In this document: piece after piece, positions 10,437 to 23,244 of the stretch
Numbering within the stretch: the stretch's first letter is position 1
Layout of the letters: the number at the start of each line of letters is the position of its first letter
NCBI GenBank assembly: GCA_034509735.1
Contig: JACGWO010000011.1
Span: 18,451,573-18,515,572 of the forward strand
From: Sesamum alatum
Taxonomy: Eukaryota > Streptophyta > Magnoliopsida > Lamiales > Pedaliaceae
Length of the DNA stretch: 64,000 bases
Direction of reading: 5' to 3'
Position numbers and translations under genes: made by a program
The notes under the pieces: generated by a model
What the model was told of the DNA's origin: nothing
What the model saw: only the letters and a program-made list of their open reading frames with translations
Database searches by the model: none

Positions 10437-11604
10437 CTAGGTCAAGAGCAGCCTCATGTTCTGGGAGGGTCCATGATGACCCCTTATTATCATGGTCATC
10501 TTCAACGCGCGCCGCAAGCGAGGTAGGAGCACCCGCTGGTTGCGCCGGATCCTCTTGAGTTGCCGGGTCCGGCCCAAACACACAGATCGTCCGAATAGGG
10601 TTTGTGTCGGCGCAGTCAGATGCCGTTGCCTGCTCCCCCGGGCCATGCTGTTCCGCCTCTGCCAGCCCCCCCGCGGCTGATATACACCTGCACCCTCCAC
10701 TATTTCTAAGCTCGGCATGCTATCGGAGTCTCCCTCCCCACTGGGGTCCTGATGACCTGTTGTTGGTCTCGGCGAAGGAGGACCTCTCGGAGTAATGTTG
10801 GCCTTTGGAGCCGATGTTACTGCAGGGATATCCTTGGCCCCGTTCTGAGACCATTGTTTGGTTATGACTTCTCGCAGGTCCGTCCCATCTTGTTCAGACC
10901 GAGGATCAACAACATTGCCCAGGCCCTCCCTACATTCCTCCTCCACGTGCCCCAGGTGCAGACAACGCGAACAGTATTTGGGACAACGTTCATATATCAC
11001 TAGCTGGGCAAGATAGCGTCCCTCCATGCCGATCCAGATAGAGGAGGGGCGGAGTTTCAAAAGATCAATTTCCACACAAACCCTAGCGACGCTGGGGAGA
11101 AGGCGGTTCCCCGTAGCTTCATCCAACTTGAGAGGGGACCCAACGAGACCAGCTATCCCGAATAAGGCTTTCTTATAAAAAAAAAAATGGATCGAAAGCT
11201 CGGGGAAAAGGATCCACACCGGCGCAATGGATGACTCGATTTTGGGGTTGAAGTCATGCGACCATTTGAACATACGCATCGGGAACCCATCGATGAATAA
11301 AATCTGTTTGAGCCAAAGGCGGGAAAGGTCCTCCTCGTTATGTAACTTGATCAGCACGTGTTTGACATTGATCACTCCGATAGAGTAAGCACCGTCCAGC
11401 CCTAGCTTGGAGAAATAGGTTCGGATTGCTGCCATGCTGGGGTACCCGTGCGAGAATTTCCCAACCAACGCAAATCTCAAAGGGGGGACAACTTCTCCAT
11501 CTCTGCCAAGGTGAAGTTAATGGCTCGGCCGCCCCGGTACGTACCAGACTGTCCGAAATAATTGTCGGAGTCTGAGAAAATTTTTTTGGCAGCCTAAGGG
11601 ACAA
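10437..11604 (-). pseudogene. LINE ORF1: DUF4283 plus CCHC zinc knuckle
   Basis: The main frame (11480-10437) shows LRFALVGKFSHGYPS-type DUF4283 sequence, then RCPKYCSRCLHLGHVEEEC, a CX2CX4HX4C zinc knuckle near residue 170-185, followed by a low-complexity Pro/Ser/Arg tail. Such proteins bind RNA of plant L1-like LINEs. The preceding part of the domain (11604-11480) is in another frame; the switch occurs at a run of C/G near 11490, consistent with loss of one base. The tail overlaps the ORF at 10581-10300, suggesting another frameshift near 10480. Confidence 0.8.
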
Positions 11605-11760
11605 AGACTCGCCCCCACATGAGGGGCCGTCGCGGGTGAGGGCAGCGAGGAAGGTTCGCCGACGGGTCCGGAGGGTGAGGTTCAGGTCGGTGGGGAAGAG
11701 TTTCGGTGTTCATGGACTCCTAGGGGCAGTAGAAGTCTTTAGGGACTCCTAGGGTTCAAG
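11605..11760 (-). other. Probable 5' region of the LINE
   Basis: GC-moderate sequence upstream of ORF1 with two imperfect copies of GACTCCTAGGG and of TCGGTGGGGAAG (about 11690-11780). No coding frame continues. The 5' end of the LINE cannot be fixed because its target duplication partner is lost. Confidence 0.4.
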
Positions 11761-12861
11761 TCGGTGGGGAAGTCTTTAGAGTTTCGATGTTCATATATAA
11801 AAAAATATGATAACTTTAGGGATTTTAATATTTCTAAATTTTAAAATCAAAATACATGATTTCATTTTCAATACTATTAATTAATTTAATTTTGTATTGA
11901 ATAAATCCTAATAGTTCTAAAATTATATTATTAATATCAATTACAGTAATTAAATTTTAATAATTCAATATAATTATATTTTAACATTTTAATACATAAT
12001 TAAGTAATTCATTATTTTAAATTTATAAAATTAAAAAATATAATAAATAAAAAAATAAAAAATAAATGGAAGGTAACAGTCATCTTCCCCAAGTAACCTC
12101 CCCACCCCCACCCCCTACCCCCAGGTAACAGTCATCTTCCCCAGTTATCCAACGCCGCCACCCCCATCATCTACTTCCCCACCGCCTCCACCCCGTCGCC
12201 TCTACTAACCCCTTCCCTCCCCCTCCCCCCGTCGCCTCAACTGCCCCCCCCTCCTCCCCCCCAAGACCCAACCACTCGCCGCCCAAATCTGGGCGGCGAG
12301 TGGTCGCCGCGCCCAGATCTGGGCGGCGATGCCCTAGCTGACGACGCCCGTCGCCGACCCAAAGTTGGGTCAGCAACGGGCGTCGTCTCCCATAAGCTAA
12401 CGGTCGGTGGAGTGGTCAACGGCCCTCCACCGGCCTATATATATATATACATGTAATACATATATATTATAGTTGTATGTGTATATATCTATATTATATT
12501 TTAATAATAAAATAATTTTTTGTTTAATATATATATATATATATATTTGTAAAATATACTTTTAATCTGGACCATTCACTTTAATAATTGAAATCAATAG
12601 CTACTAAAATTTGATTAGATCCTACGGTTCTGATGCGATCAGAAAAGATCCAACGGTCATTGTAATAATATTAATTTATATAATATAAGGGTATAACGGG
12701 AAATTGCCAAAAAACTTAACGGCATTAAGCAAATCAAACGGCAAGGGGAGTGTGTGCAAGATTTCCGAAACCACAGGGTTTTTTTTTTGCTTATATTTTT
12801 AACACGGGGGTTTTTAGCTGAATTTCTATAACACAGGGGGGTTTTATGAAATTTACCCTTA
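11761..12861. other. Non-coding: AT-rich block, GC-rich block, miniature-element remnant
   Basis: 11770-12060 is extremely AT-rich. 12065-12430 is a C-rich and GC-rich patch with palindromes around CCCAGATCTGGG; its open frames are low-complexity Gly/Arg and look non-coding. 12430-12560 has TA simple repeats. 12700-12860 opens GGGTATAACGGGAAATTGCC and ends ATGAAATTTACCC, a loosely inverted pair typical of short plant miniature elements, and abuts the truncated LTR. Confidence 0.5.
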
Positions 12862-14555
12862 TTCTTTTTCCTAGAAAAAGATGAATTGTAATTCTCTTGC
12901 TTTGATGATAGTATATACTCATATATATATTTAATTATATTGGAATGTGTCTAGGTTCATCCAAGGATGTCTAGATACATCCCGATCAATCCCACTAATT
13001 CATCAATCAAGCCTACCTTCTCATAAGGTATGATTTAATCATACCCAATGAAAGAGGCTTGATTGGAATTGGTTTCTCCCTTACCAAAAGACACAAGTCA
13101 ACACTCCATGAAGGCCATGCATGACCGATTTTAAGGCTTCTAAAAGAAGCAATTTTCGGTCATGCTTAGTTGGGAAGAAGTCCAACTTCTTCTCAATCCA
13201 AAAGTGGAATTAACACGCCTCTTGGGCCAAAATTTAATGGACCAAGCTTTATTGTAATCCAATTACAACAAACCCAAAATTAAATCCTATTTAATTCAAG
13301 GTCCACTTAAATAATTCCCTAATATTTTAATCTAATTAAAAGATCCAATTTTTAATTCTCTACTTTAATCAATAAATCTCATTTACCAATTAAAATGAGG
13401 GCCCGATACAATATCGGCCCGTCCATTCAATGGACAATCCCTTAAGTAATCCAATTACTCATTATCCTCTGAAACTGACTCCAAGTCAATTTCTTCACCT
13501 CCTCGGTGATTTGTGTGTGACCTTTTAAGTTCACCCTCAACTAGACTTGGGCCCGTGTCCAACAAGAGCCCGTTATCATGGGTGGCCGTCTAGCAACGGT
13601 CCGTGGCACTGGAGACTAGGTGAATGTTGGCGTGAACATTTAGGCGCCGATTCCGTACAAGTACGGTCCTTCCGTCTACTGTCTATCGTCTCCCGGCCTT
13701 AGTTTAGGGTATGGAATTGGGCGTTGATTATCCTTGACTAGGCGTCTATGCTCAATACTCGAGACTACGCATGCCTCATTGCATCGACACAGGAAACCAT
13801 TTCCTGTTCGGTCAACCACTGCGGGCACAGGTTTAAGCAACATGAACGTGTCTCCAAGTGCATAGGAGATACGTCTATCACATATTGACAAGGGACGGAT
13901 CCTCTTCTTTAGACCCACCGTCCTCGCTATACATTCTGATTGCACTGAACAAGGCTTATAATGATCATCATACAGAATGACCACCTCTCAGCAGATCCAA
14001 GATACAACCATGTGTGCACGTAACTGCCATGGTTCCTCAAGCTTGAGGACTACTCTCGTACTATCGGAACTAGGGAAATCCAATCATACCGACCAAGCCT
14101 CCAAGGCTTCCATATGATGATCCCCGCGAGTCAGTTTAGTTTGCTCGACCCAGTCGACCAACCCACCAAGATTGTATATGCGTCCCACGCCTGTCGCCGA
14201 TAAAACACGACACACATCCAATGAATACGACTCTTGGTGCAAGTCTCTATAGGACTCTCGATGCCCTATCTCAAGGTCCTTGACTTGGAACGTTTCAGAC
14301 TCGACCTTTATCAGTTGGTTTTATAACCACCATCCAATGCGTGGCCCAACTGCATGAGTTGTTAATCGTAATCTGTGAGCTTTATTGTGATAAATGTAAA
14401 ACAGTATTTAACATATGGAAAATGAGCACACCAAAGAAAGTACTAGTGGCAATGAAAAAATCACTTTATTCATTACATAATATTATATTAAATCAAGTTG
14501 TCAAATAGGTTATAAAATATCAAACCTATTGGTTTTCTGGTCTCCTATTCTAACA
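12862..14555 (-). repeat. Truncated 3' LTR of the old Copia
   Basis: Aligns with 21548-23244 of the right LTR from TTCTTTTTCCTA to CCTATTCTAACA. The polypurine tract of the element is the - strand of 14556-14570 (CTCCCACTTTATC on +). The part of the LTR equivalent to 20367-21547 is absent. Confidence 0.85.
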
Positions 14556-14870
14556 ATCTCCCACTTTATCTAAAGCCAATCACCCATTGACCTCAAAACC
14601 ATCTTATCTAGATGTTGAGTATGGGCAACTTGTGACACGGGATTAGTAAGTAGATCTGCTATGTTTTTCTGTCGAGCTGACTCGGTCTATCCGAACGTCA
14701 CCTCTGCTAACCATCTATCTAACCAGACGGTAGCGTCTAAGAATATGCTTAGATCGGTGATGAGATCTCGGTTCCTTTGCTTGCGCTATCGCTCCGTTGT
14801 TATCGTAGAAGATAACTACTAGCTCAGCGATGCTAGGCAGAACACCCAACTCTTGGATATAGCTCTTCAT

Positions 14871-15875
14871 TCAAACCGTCTCCTTAGCAACTTTCGAAGT
14901 TGCTATGTATTCAGACTCTATGGTGGAGTCTGCCGTTGTAGCTTGCTTGGAACTCTTCCAAGCAACCACGCCACCATTTAGTCTAAAAATGAAACCAGAC
15001 TGAGACTTAGCATCGTCGTCATCTGACTGGAAGCTAGCATTGTTGTAGCCTTCCAGTATCAATTCTCCTCCACCGTAGATCAAGAACACGTCCTTAGTCC
15101 TTTTCAGGTACTTGAGGATAATCTTGACCGCACTCCAGTGTGCCTCTCCGTTACACGGTTGATATCGACTTGTCACGCTCAAAGCGAAAGCCACATCAGA
15201 TCTACTGCACTGGACAACGTACTGAATGCTGCCTACAGCTGAAGCATAGGGGATGTCTAACATCCGTTTAAGCTCCTCATCAGTCTTAGGAGACTGCTTC
15301 TTGGACAGCTTAATTGCATGCCTCATAGGAAAGAATCCTCGTTGTGAGTTCACCCTCTTGAATCTCTTCAAGACCTTTTCAATATACGAGGACTGGGTCA
15401 TTCCTAACATCTTTCTAGATCTATCCCTGTAGATCTTGATGCTAAGGATGTAGGATGTCTCGCCCATATCCTTCATGGAAAATTGCGTTGACAACCAAGC
15501 TTTAGTAGTTCCTAACATTTTAACATCATTCCCAATGAGCAAGATGTCATCCATGTAAAGCACTAAGAACGCAACAGAGTTCCCACTGATCTTCTTGTAT
15601 ACACAAGGATCGGACTCGTTCTTGATGAAATCATATCCCCGTATGACTTAATGAAAACATATGTTCCAACTTTGGGAAGCTTGTTTGAGGCCATAGATGG
15701 AACTTTGGAGACGGCAGACCTTCTGCTCTTCTCCAATAGATGTGAAACCTTTTGATTGATCCATATAGATCTCTTTCTCTACAAAACCATTGAGGAAGGC
15801 GGTTTTCACGTCCATCTGCCATATTTCATAGTCATACCATGCAGTGGCAAGGAGTATCCGAATGGACTTAGCCAT
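14871..15875 (-). pseudogene. Copia reverse transcriptase and RNase H remnants
   Basis: Fragment 15875-15648 carries the RT start (YEIWQMDVKTAFLNGF, KVCRLQ, SIYGLKQASQSWN). Fragment 15563-14871 carries the end of the YMDDILLIGND motif, the connection domain and RNase H (NNASFQSDDDDAKSQSG, STIESEYIA). At least one frameshift separates them near 15640 and the C-terminal third of RNase H is in another frame or lost. The sequence is close to the Copia at 51044-53146, which serves as a guide for the breaks. Confidence 0.85.
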
Positions 15876-16312
15876 TGCTAGGGGCGAGTAGTTTACTCAA
15901 AATCGACCCGGGGTCGTTTAGTGTAACCTTTCGCCACAAGCTTGGCTTTGAAGGTTGTAACCTCCCATCAGCTCCAAGCTTACGTTTATAGACCTATTTA
16001 CACCTACGGGTTTTACTCCTTTGGGTGGGTCCACTAGGGTCAAAATCTAGTTTGCACCCATCGAGTCCATTTCGAATTTCATGGCCTCAAGCCACTTATC
16101 CGAATCGATGTCCGACATCGCTTCTCTATATGTCTTTGGATCATTATTCAATTGATCAGTCAGGCCCAGAAATCCGTACCTATCAGGTGGTTAGGATACT
16201 CTAGCCGACCTGCGAAGGACTGAAACATTATCAGTGGAAATTACAGGCAGATGTCACTACTGTCTTATGAGGCACCTCATTTGATTCCTCAAGGAGTACC
16301 TCATCACGTCGA

Positions 16313-17160
16313 CTATCCGATGGAAAACCCTTCTCCAAGAACACTGCATTCTGCGAGACAAAAAACCTTTTGCTCGGAGGGATCATAGAAATAATACCCC
16401 GCAGTTTCTTTCGGATATCCGACGAACCTGCATAAATTAGACTTGAAGTCCAGTTTATCTCCCACTAATCTCTCGACACATGCGGGGCTACGCCACATTT
16501 TCAAGTATTTGTAGGAGGCAGGCTTGCCATGCCATATCTCATATTGCATCTGGGATATCTTCTTTGATGGCGCCATGTTCAAAAGTTTGGCCACCGTCTC
16601 AAGAGCATGTCCCTAAAAGGACAAGGAAAGTTCTGTAAAACTCATCATGGATCGGACCATGTCCAATAAGGTCCGATTCCTCCTTTGAGACACACCATTC
16701 AATTGCGGTGTTCCAGGAGAAGCCCACTAAGAGATAATTCCATTCTCTTTTAGATAATCAGTGAATTCGTCATTTAAATACAATCCACCTCGGTCCGACC
16801 GAAGGGCTTTGATCTTACGACCGCTTTTGTTCTCTACTTCAAGTTTATATTCCTTAAATCTTCCTTAGGCTTCATCAGGTAAACATAACCATACCGTGAG
16901 TGATCATCGGTAAAGGTTATGAAGTACGAGTACCCACCTCTAGCTTGAGTATTTAATGGACCACAGGCATCTGTTTGGATAAAATCCAACAGACCGCTAG
17001 CTAGCGTGCTTTGTCTAACAAAGGGTTTCTTGGTCATCTTTCCCTTTAGAAAGGACTCGCAGGTTGGTAGGTAGTCCAAATCGTCTATTTCTAGACTCTT
17101 TGAGTCCACCAACCTTCTTATCCTATCTTTAGAGATATGACCTAACCTCGCACTGTGCAT
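16313..17160 (-). pseudogene. Copia integrase remnants
   Basis: 17160-16834 shows the zinc-binding end (ARLGHISKDRIRRL, then CESFLKGKM where the second Cys of the usual CESC is Phe) and the first catalytic Asp in IQTDACGPL, followed by FTDDHSRYGYVYL. 16594-16313 shows the C-terminal part (YEIWHGKPASYKYLKMW, LCRFVGYPKETAGYYFYDP). The stretch between, holding the last catalytic residues, is split by stops and shifts. Confidence 0.8.
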
Positions 17161-17179
17161 TATCTTGATTATCGTGTTT

Positions 17180-18457
17180 TCATTTGTGTTCTTCAGTCAT
17201 AATCCAATTAAATTGTTGAAGTATGCACAGACCATTTAATAATGTACCAAGAAAATGAGACACATCATCATTGATAATATAAAAGCCACTTTTATTGATG
17301 GTGAAAGAATAACCCTCCTTGTCCAGGACGGGTATAGATACAATATTCTTTATCATGCTAGGTACATAGAAACAATCATTCAATACTATCCTAACATGAC
17401 TACTAATGGCTAACTCTATTGATCCTACGGCTTCCACAGCAACGGCGTTGCCATCGCCTAGCCTCAGGATCATTTCATCTTTGGTTTGCCTTCTACTTCT
17501 TTGCAGCACCTGCAAATCATTGCAGATGTGAGCACCACATTCGATATCAAATACCCAAGAAGCAGAAATAGTTATCATGTTTACTTCAACCACAAATATA
17601 CCTGGATCGGAGAGGAGTTGTGGGCACTCCCTCTTCCAATGACCCTTTTCTTGGCAATGCATGCAGACATCGTTTGCCTTAGACCGCTGAGAATCCCAGG
17701 CCTTTTCTTTCCCTTTGCCCATTCCCGCTGGGGCAATAGAGGCGGTAGGAGCGCGAGCAGTGGCTGCAACTGCCTTCCCTTTTCCCTTCTTCCTCTTCCA
17801 GCGTCCGACCCTCTTGCCATTCGCCTTGGAGGTTGAAGCCTCTCGTATCAATACCGATGGTGCAGACTTGTGGGTTGTTACCTCGTATTGGACCAGTATG
17901 TTGATCAACTCATGAATGGACTTCTCAATTCCGTTCATGTTGTAGTTGACAACAAATGGGTCATAAGACAGAGGAAGCGACTGAAGAATCACGTCAATGT
18001 AAGTGTCATTATGAAGCCCAGCTTTTAGGTCCTCGAGCTTCTCCACTAGGGATAGCATCTTGACCCCATAACTTTGTACAGAAGATCCTTCAGCTAGCTT
18101 GGTGCCAAAAAATTCTTTTGTAGCGGCATATCTAATATGCCTATCCAGAACCGCATAAGCTTCGTTCATGTGGAGCATTATAGCGGAGACGTTGTCCAGA
18201 CTATCATATTGCTTCTGGATGTCGTTAGACTTAGAAGCCAAGATGATACGGCGTACTTTGTCCTCATGCTATTTCTCGCACGTCAAACGTTCTTCTGGTG
18301 TGGACTCTTCCGGTAAGTCGCTCGGCGGCAGCTCGTCTAAGCCGTAACCTTGGTTCTTGAAATCGAGGACAACCCTCAGGTTTCTTAGCCAGTCTGAATA
18401 GTTCATGTCATTGAATTTATTGGTCTTTAGTACCATAGTTAAGGGATTCTTAGACAT
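17180..18457 (-). pseudogene. Copia gag and protease, broken
   Basis: The gag starts MSKNPLTMVLKTNKFND at 18457 and continues, after a stop near 18269, through a UBN2-type gag (KQYDSLDNVSAIM, LVEKLEDLKAGL) to a CX2CX4HX4C knuckle (CMHCQEKGHWKREC, near 17620-17680). The protease motif reads FDIECGAH where the active form in the relative at 54105 reads LDTGCGAH, so the catalytic D-T-G is lost. An in-frame stop near the N-terminus and the damaged protease show this copy cannot move by itself. Confidence 0.85.
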
Positions 18458-20350
18458 ATCTACATTTATAAAATGTAAAGCAGAAATTAGTAAATAATGG
18501 TAATATTATAGTTCTAGTTGAAGACATGGTCTTTACTCTTTAACCCTCCCACTATTTCTACGAAAGTCCACCACTCTCAAGTAGAGTTTTGTAAAACCAT
18601 GTCCTAGTAGGCTCGGGATCCATAAGCGTGATCTCCATCCCCTGCTTTTACGATTCACATGAAGAAAACCTCATGGGAGATATCCAATATTATTCTCATC
18701 CAATGAGATTCCAAAGATATTTTGCCTGACCTATTCGCATGGTTCCGAGGACTCCAAGCGAACCATGTTACTTAGTGTTGGGCCCGACCCATCAATCAAA
18801 TCATGCCTCAACTATCGCCCCCCACGACTCGTGAGATAGGGAAACAATGAGTGCAATCTCTTTGTTCACAACAATGGTGCAGCTTTCCCCTAGTCCAAGT
18901 GTGCCAGGAATCGTGAGACCACACTTGGGTAGTGGTAGCTTTCTCACCACATTGATGTGGATGGAAGGCTTGGACGGATCAAAAAACTATTTTGATCCAA
19001 ATCCATTCTGGGCCTAATATTTTATTTAGTCCAACCAAATGAGAGTTTATTTTGATAATGACCGAGACCTCATCACTTTAAGTGTCTTTGCATGCATAAA
19101 TATTCAATATTCATAAAGCGGTAAATAAATACACCGCATGCAATAAACATAGCATAACCCAGTTAGGATGATCATAAGCCCAACCTATTTGACTCAGTGA
19201 GCCCGCAGTGAGTCTATGATCTGTCTAGGGTGGTCCTACACTATTACATAAGTAATCAACCCCTTGTCATTCCAATGGGCCTTGTGGCTCTTCTTGTTTT
19301 ATGCCTTGATGTATAACCTTGGGCCTCCAACTCCATGGGCTTATTATTATTACAAAATGAAACCTCACCAAAATTCTAACTACTCTCATTATATAGAAAA
19401 GTAAGACATGGAAAGAGGGAATAAACAAGCCTTAACATCATGAGGCGAAAAACGGGAGATGATAGTCCGAAAACAAGAGGCACGCAGGCCCCATCCGACA
19501 GAAATATAAAGAAATACCATTCATTCATACATAAGGTCTAGGGCTCTTGTGATCATCCCCTATTAATTCCATGCACACACATTGCACAATTATACCAAAT
19601 AATCATGCTAACATAGATATTCAAAAAAATCTAAGTGATGTCCAACATCACAAGATATAAATATATAAATAATGCACAAGCTTCAAATTTTAAATTTAAT
19701 AGACATAATACACAATGCATCCAATGCACGTTCAAAATCCAAATTAATTAAGCAAATTTGATCAAAGGAAAAATTCAATAATTTCAAAATCAAATATGCA
19801 AAGTTAATCCATTTTCAGAAAATAAGCAGAAATTTCCCGAAAAATAAATTTTCAGAAAAACATCAAACAGAATGGCCTAGTCGTTGTGCCCACTGGCCGG
19901 TCGCCCGCACAGGCATGCGTGCGCGACACACGTCCCATGTGCAACGCTGGCCCGGAAAGCAGCATGCACATGCGCCTGCGCACAGCACGGTGTGCACCAC
20001 TGCCCCTGCCAGCACACACGTTGGCCTGCACGCAGGCGTGAGCCCGCGGGCCAGCCAGGAAGTGGCCGGCCAGCAGAGGCGGCAGCCAACCGCTGCCGCT
20101 GCTGTTCCATTTTGTCTAGGTTCATAGTTTTCCCTTTCTCATGTTAGCACATTTATATATAAAAACAACTGAAAATAAACATACAATTTTTAAGATCCAA
20201 TCCATAAAATTGCACATGTGATGTCCATCAAATTTAAACAAATGAACAAGTTCATTCATCTATATATTCATACACATAAACATGCTCATAAAGCTGTAAA
20301 TGTAAGTTGAACATGCTAAGCACATAAATCTATGCTCCTTACATCGAATT
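18458..20350 (-). other. Leader of the old Copia
   Basis: Non-coding sequence aligning in patches with 55190-57360 (for example a block near 18550-18780, and GACCGAGA-CTCAT near 19060). 19880-20115 is GC-rich with a perfect GCCTGC-AC-GCAGGC palindrome (20024-20037) and GCAC-GGT-GTGC, a weaker version of the hairpin cluster seen in the other Copia family. Confidence 0.7.
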
Positions 20351-20364
20351 GGGCTCTGATACCA
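20351..20364 (-). promoter_or_regulatory. Primer-binding site of the old Copia
   Basis: TGGTATCAGAGCCC on -, two bases inside the right LTR, the initiator-Met tRNA primer site usual for plant Copia. Confidence 0.85.
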
Positions 20365-20366
20365 CT

Positions 20367-23244
20367 TGAAGGGACAAGCGGATCCACCCGGGAGCGCAAG
20401 CGGAAACAATAATTTAAAAAATTGCATAAATAAAAGCAAATCATCAAAATCCCAAGGGGTATACCCTTGGGTGCTCAACCGGGCGTTCGATGTAGGATAT
20501 AATAGTAAAAACAACGTATGTATCATATAAAGCATAGATATACAAAAGAAACTACAAAAGCGTAAATCAATAATTACCTTTGTAGCATATCTCCTCTCTC
20601 TGGACGTGGAAATATTAACCCTCATAAATTCGGACATGAAGTAGTATGCCCGATAGGGTACGAGACTAACTAAACGGATTGGAAATGCAGCTTAGTCAAG
20701 AGATTCGGGTTAGGCGGAAATGGCATATCCCCTCTCGTCTTAGGGTATGATATCCATAAACCTTCAATCATGGGAACTTTCCCTTTTTGGCTCACTCTTG
20801 GCACCTTTCTCAAGGAATAGCTTCTACGGCTACGAGGAACCTACGGAGCCCGGCTATGGAGAAGGATCTTTTATTGTACCAATGCAACCCAATTTGTCTT
20901 ATAATATGATGATAGTAGCAAGCAAGTCAATGAATTGATCCTCTGCTGATCGAACCCGCAACCAAGGCCCCAGGATCGGAAGCGGATGTGCTATCCTTCG
21001 AAACCCGCACTTATCCTTCACCTGGACCAAGATAGTTAATGCCTAGACCACGCCCATCGAGAAGAGAATGTGGAGAAAGAGATCTCGGATCTATTAGTAA
21101 TTGGGCCACCTCTCCGGTAGCATACAGAGTGGTATACACAGGTCTCTCCAAGAGCCCTCTCCCAATCTCCTATATAGGAACTGCATCAATTTCTGGAAAA
21201 CTTTCAGTTCTCGGTTCCAAAAGTCAAGAATTTCTACGGAATAAAAAAGTGTTTTCTTTCTTGCACGGCTACAAACGTTGTTCCTCTCCGGAAATGTTCA
21301 CCAAGTTTAAACGTATGAACTCTCTAACGAAGTCTACACCATACTGGGAGAGATCACGTTTTTCTTGCTAGAGAAAAAACGGATCTAAGAGGATATCATC
21401 CAAGAAGATACAACACTATTATGTTAGTGTTTCTTCTTGATCTAGCTTTTTTCTTCAAGATGATCCAAGATCAATGAAAAACAAAGAGGGTAGTATGTGA
21501 GTAGAGAGGGGCCGAAAATTGAGAGAAAAATGAGATTGCGTATTTTCTTCTTTTTCCTAACAAAAGATTAAATGTAATTCTCTTGCTTTGATGATAGTAT
21601 ATAGTCATATATATACTTAATTAATGTGATTATTGGAATGTGTCTAGGTTCATCCAAGGATGCCTAGATACATCCCAATCAATCTCACTAATTCATCAAT
21701 CAAGCTTGTCATCTCATAATGTATGATTTAATCATACCAAATGAAAGAGGCTTGATTAGAATTGATTTGTCCCTTACCAAAAGAGACAAGTCAACACTCC
21801 ATCAAGACCATACATGGTCAATTTTAACGCTTCTAAAAGAAGCAATTTTCAGCCATGCTTAGTTGGGAAGAAGTCCAACTTCTTCTCATTCCAAAAGTGG
21901 AATTAACACGCCTCTTGGGCCAAAATTTAATGGACCGGGTTTTATTGTAATCCAATTAAAACAAGCCCAAAATTAAATCCTATTTAATTCAAGGTCCACT
22001 TAAATAATTTCCATTAATCTTTTAATCTAATTAAAAGATCCAATTTTCAATTTTCTACTTTAATGGATAAATCGCATTTACTGATTAAAACGAGGGTCGA
22101 ATACAATATCGGCCCGTCCATCCAATGGACAATCCCTTAAGTAATCTAATTACTCATTATCCTCTGAAATTGACTCCAAGTCAATTCTTCACCTCCTCGG
22201 TGATTTATGTGTGACCTTTAGGTTCACCCTCAGCTAGACATGGGCCCGTGTCCAACAGGAGCCCGTTATCATGGGTGGCCGTCTAACAACGGTCCATGGC
22301 ACTAAAGACTAGGTGAATGTTGGCGTGAACATTTAGGCACCAATTCCATACGGGTACAGTCCTTCCATCTACCGTCTCCCGGCCTCAGTCTAGGGTATGG
22401 AATTGGGCGTCAGTTCCCATCCTTGACTAGGCGTCTATGCTTAATACTCGAGACTACGCATGCCTCATGCATTGACACAGGAAACCATTTCCTGTTCGAT
22501 CAACTACTATGGCCATAGGTTTAAACAGCATCAACGTGCCTCCGAGTGCATAGGAGATACCTCTATCACATACTGACAGGGGACAAATCCTCTTCTTGAA
22601 ACCCACCGTCCTCGCTACACATTCTGACTGCACTAGACAAGGCTTATAATGATCATCTTACAAAATGACCACTTCTCGCTAGATCCAAGATACAACCATC
22701 GTGTGCACGTAACCGCCATGGTTCCTCAAGTTTGAGAAACTACTCCGTACTATCAAAACCGGGGAAATCCAATCATATCGACCAAGCCTCCAAAGCTTTC
22801 ATATGATGATCCCTACGAGTCAGTTCAGTCGGCTCGACCCCAGTCGACTAACCCACCGAAATCGTGTAGGCGTCCCGTGCCTGTCGCGGATGAAACACGG
22901 CACTCATTCAATGAATAGACTCTTGATGCAAGTCTCTATAGGGCTCTCGATGCCTTGTCTCGAGGTGCTCGACTTGGAATGTTTCTGACCCAACCCTTTG
23001 TCAGTTGGTTTCATAATCACCATCCAATACGTGGCCCAACTGCATGAGTTGTTAATCGTGGTCTGTGGGCTTTGTTGTGATATATGTAAAACAGTATTTA
23101 ACATATGAAAAATGAGCACAATAAAGAAAGTACCAATTGTAATGAACACCCATTTTATTCATTACATAATATTACATTACATCAAGTTGTCAAATAAGTT
23201 ACAAAATGTCAAACCTATTGGCTTTCTGATAACCTATTCTAACA
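20367..23244 (-). repeat. 5' LTR of the old Copia, about 2.9 kb with a foreign block
   Basis: Starts TGAAGGGACAAG and ends CCTATTCTAACA on +. From 21548 on it matches the truncated left LTR. A block at about 20640-21255 has a quite different, GC-balanced composition (see separate entry), which explains part of the unusual length. The 3' flank after 23244 reads AAACT. Confidence 0.8.
20640..21255. other. Foreign, organelle-like block inside the LTR
   Basis: Unlike the surrounding LTR this stretch has balanced composition with many CTTTC, AAGG and GCCCGGC words and two open frames (20747-20938 and 21039-21371) that match nothing I know. The texture is that of plant mitochondrial intergenic DNA. 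LTR-like sequence (GCACGGCTACAAACGTTGTTCC) resumes near 21265, equivalent to the ACGGCTACACGCGTTGTTCC of the other Copia LTR. Edges are approximate. The mitochondrial origin is a guess from composition only. Confidence 0.35.

Larger units (their letters stand above)
12862..23244 (-). mobile_element. Old, degenerate Copia retrotransposon (second family), left LTR truncated
   Basis: Two related LTRs (12862-14555 and 20367-23244) bracket gag-pol remnants on - (14871-18457) and a leader with a primer-binding site next to the right LTR. The left LTR lacks the part equivalent to 20367-21547, so target duplications cannot be compared. Several LTR substitutions per 100 bp and numerous stops mark it as older than the Copia at 49050. 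Its proteins are close relatives of that element, and both LTR families share a conserved block. Confidence 0.85.

Noticed and set aside
12167..12419. Gly/Arg/Pro-rich frames on -
   Set aside because: Simple C-rich sequence, no domain, no gene context.
20945..21010. tRNA-like stretch with GGTTCGA-like T arm on -
   Set aside because: No acceptor stem closes and D and anticodon arms do not fit; not called as a tRNA.
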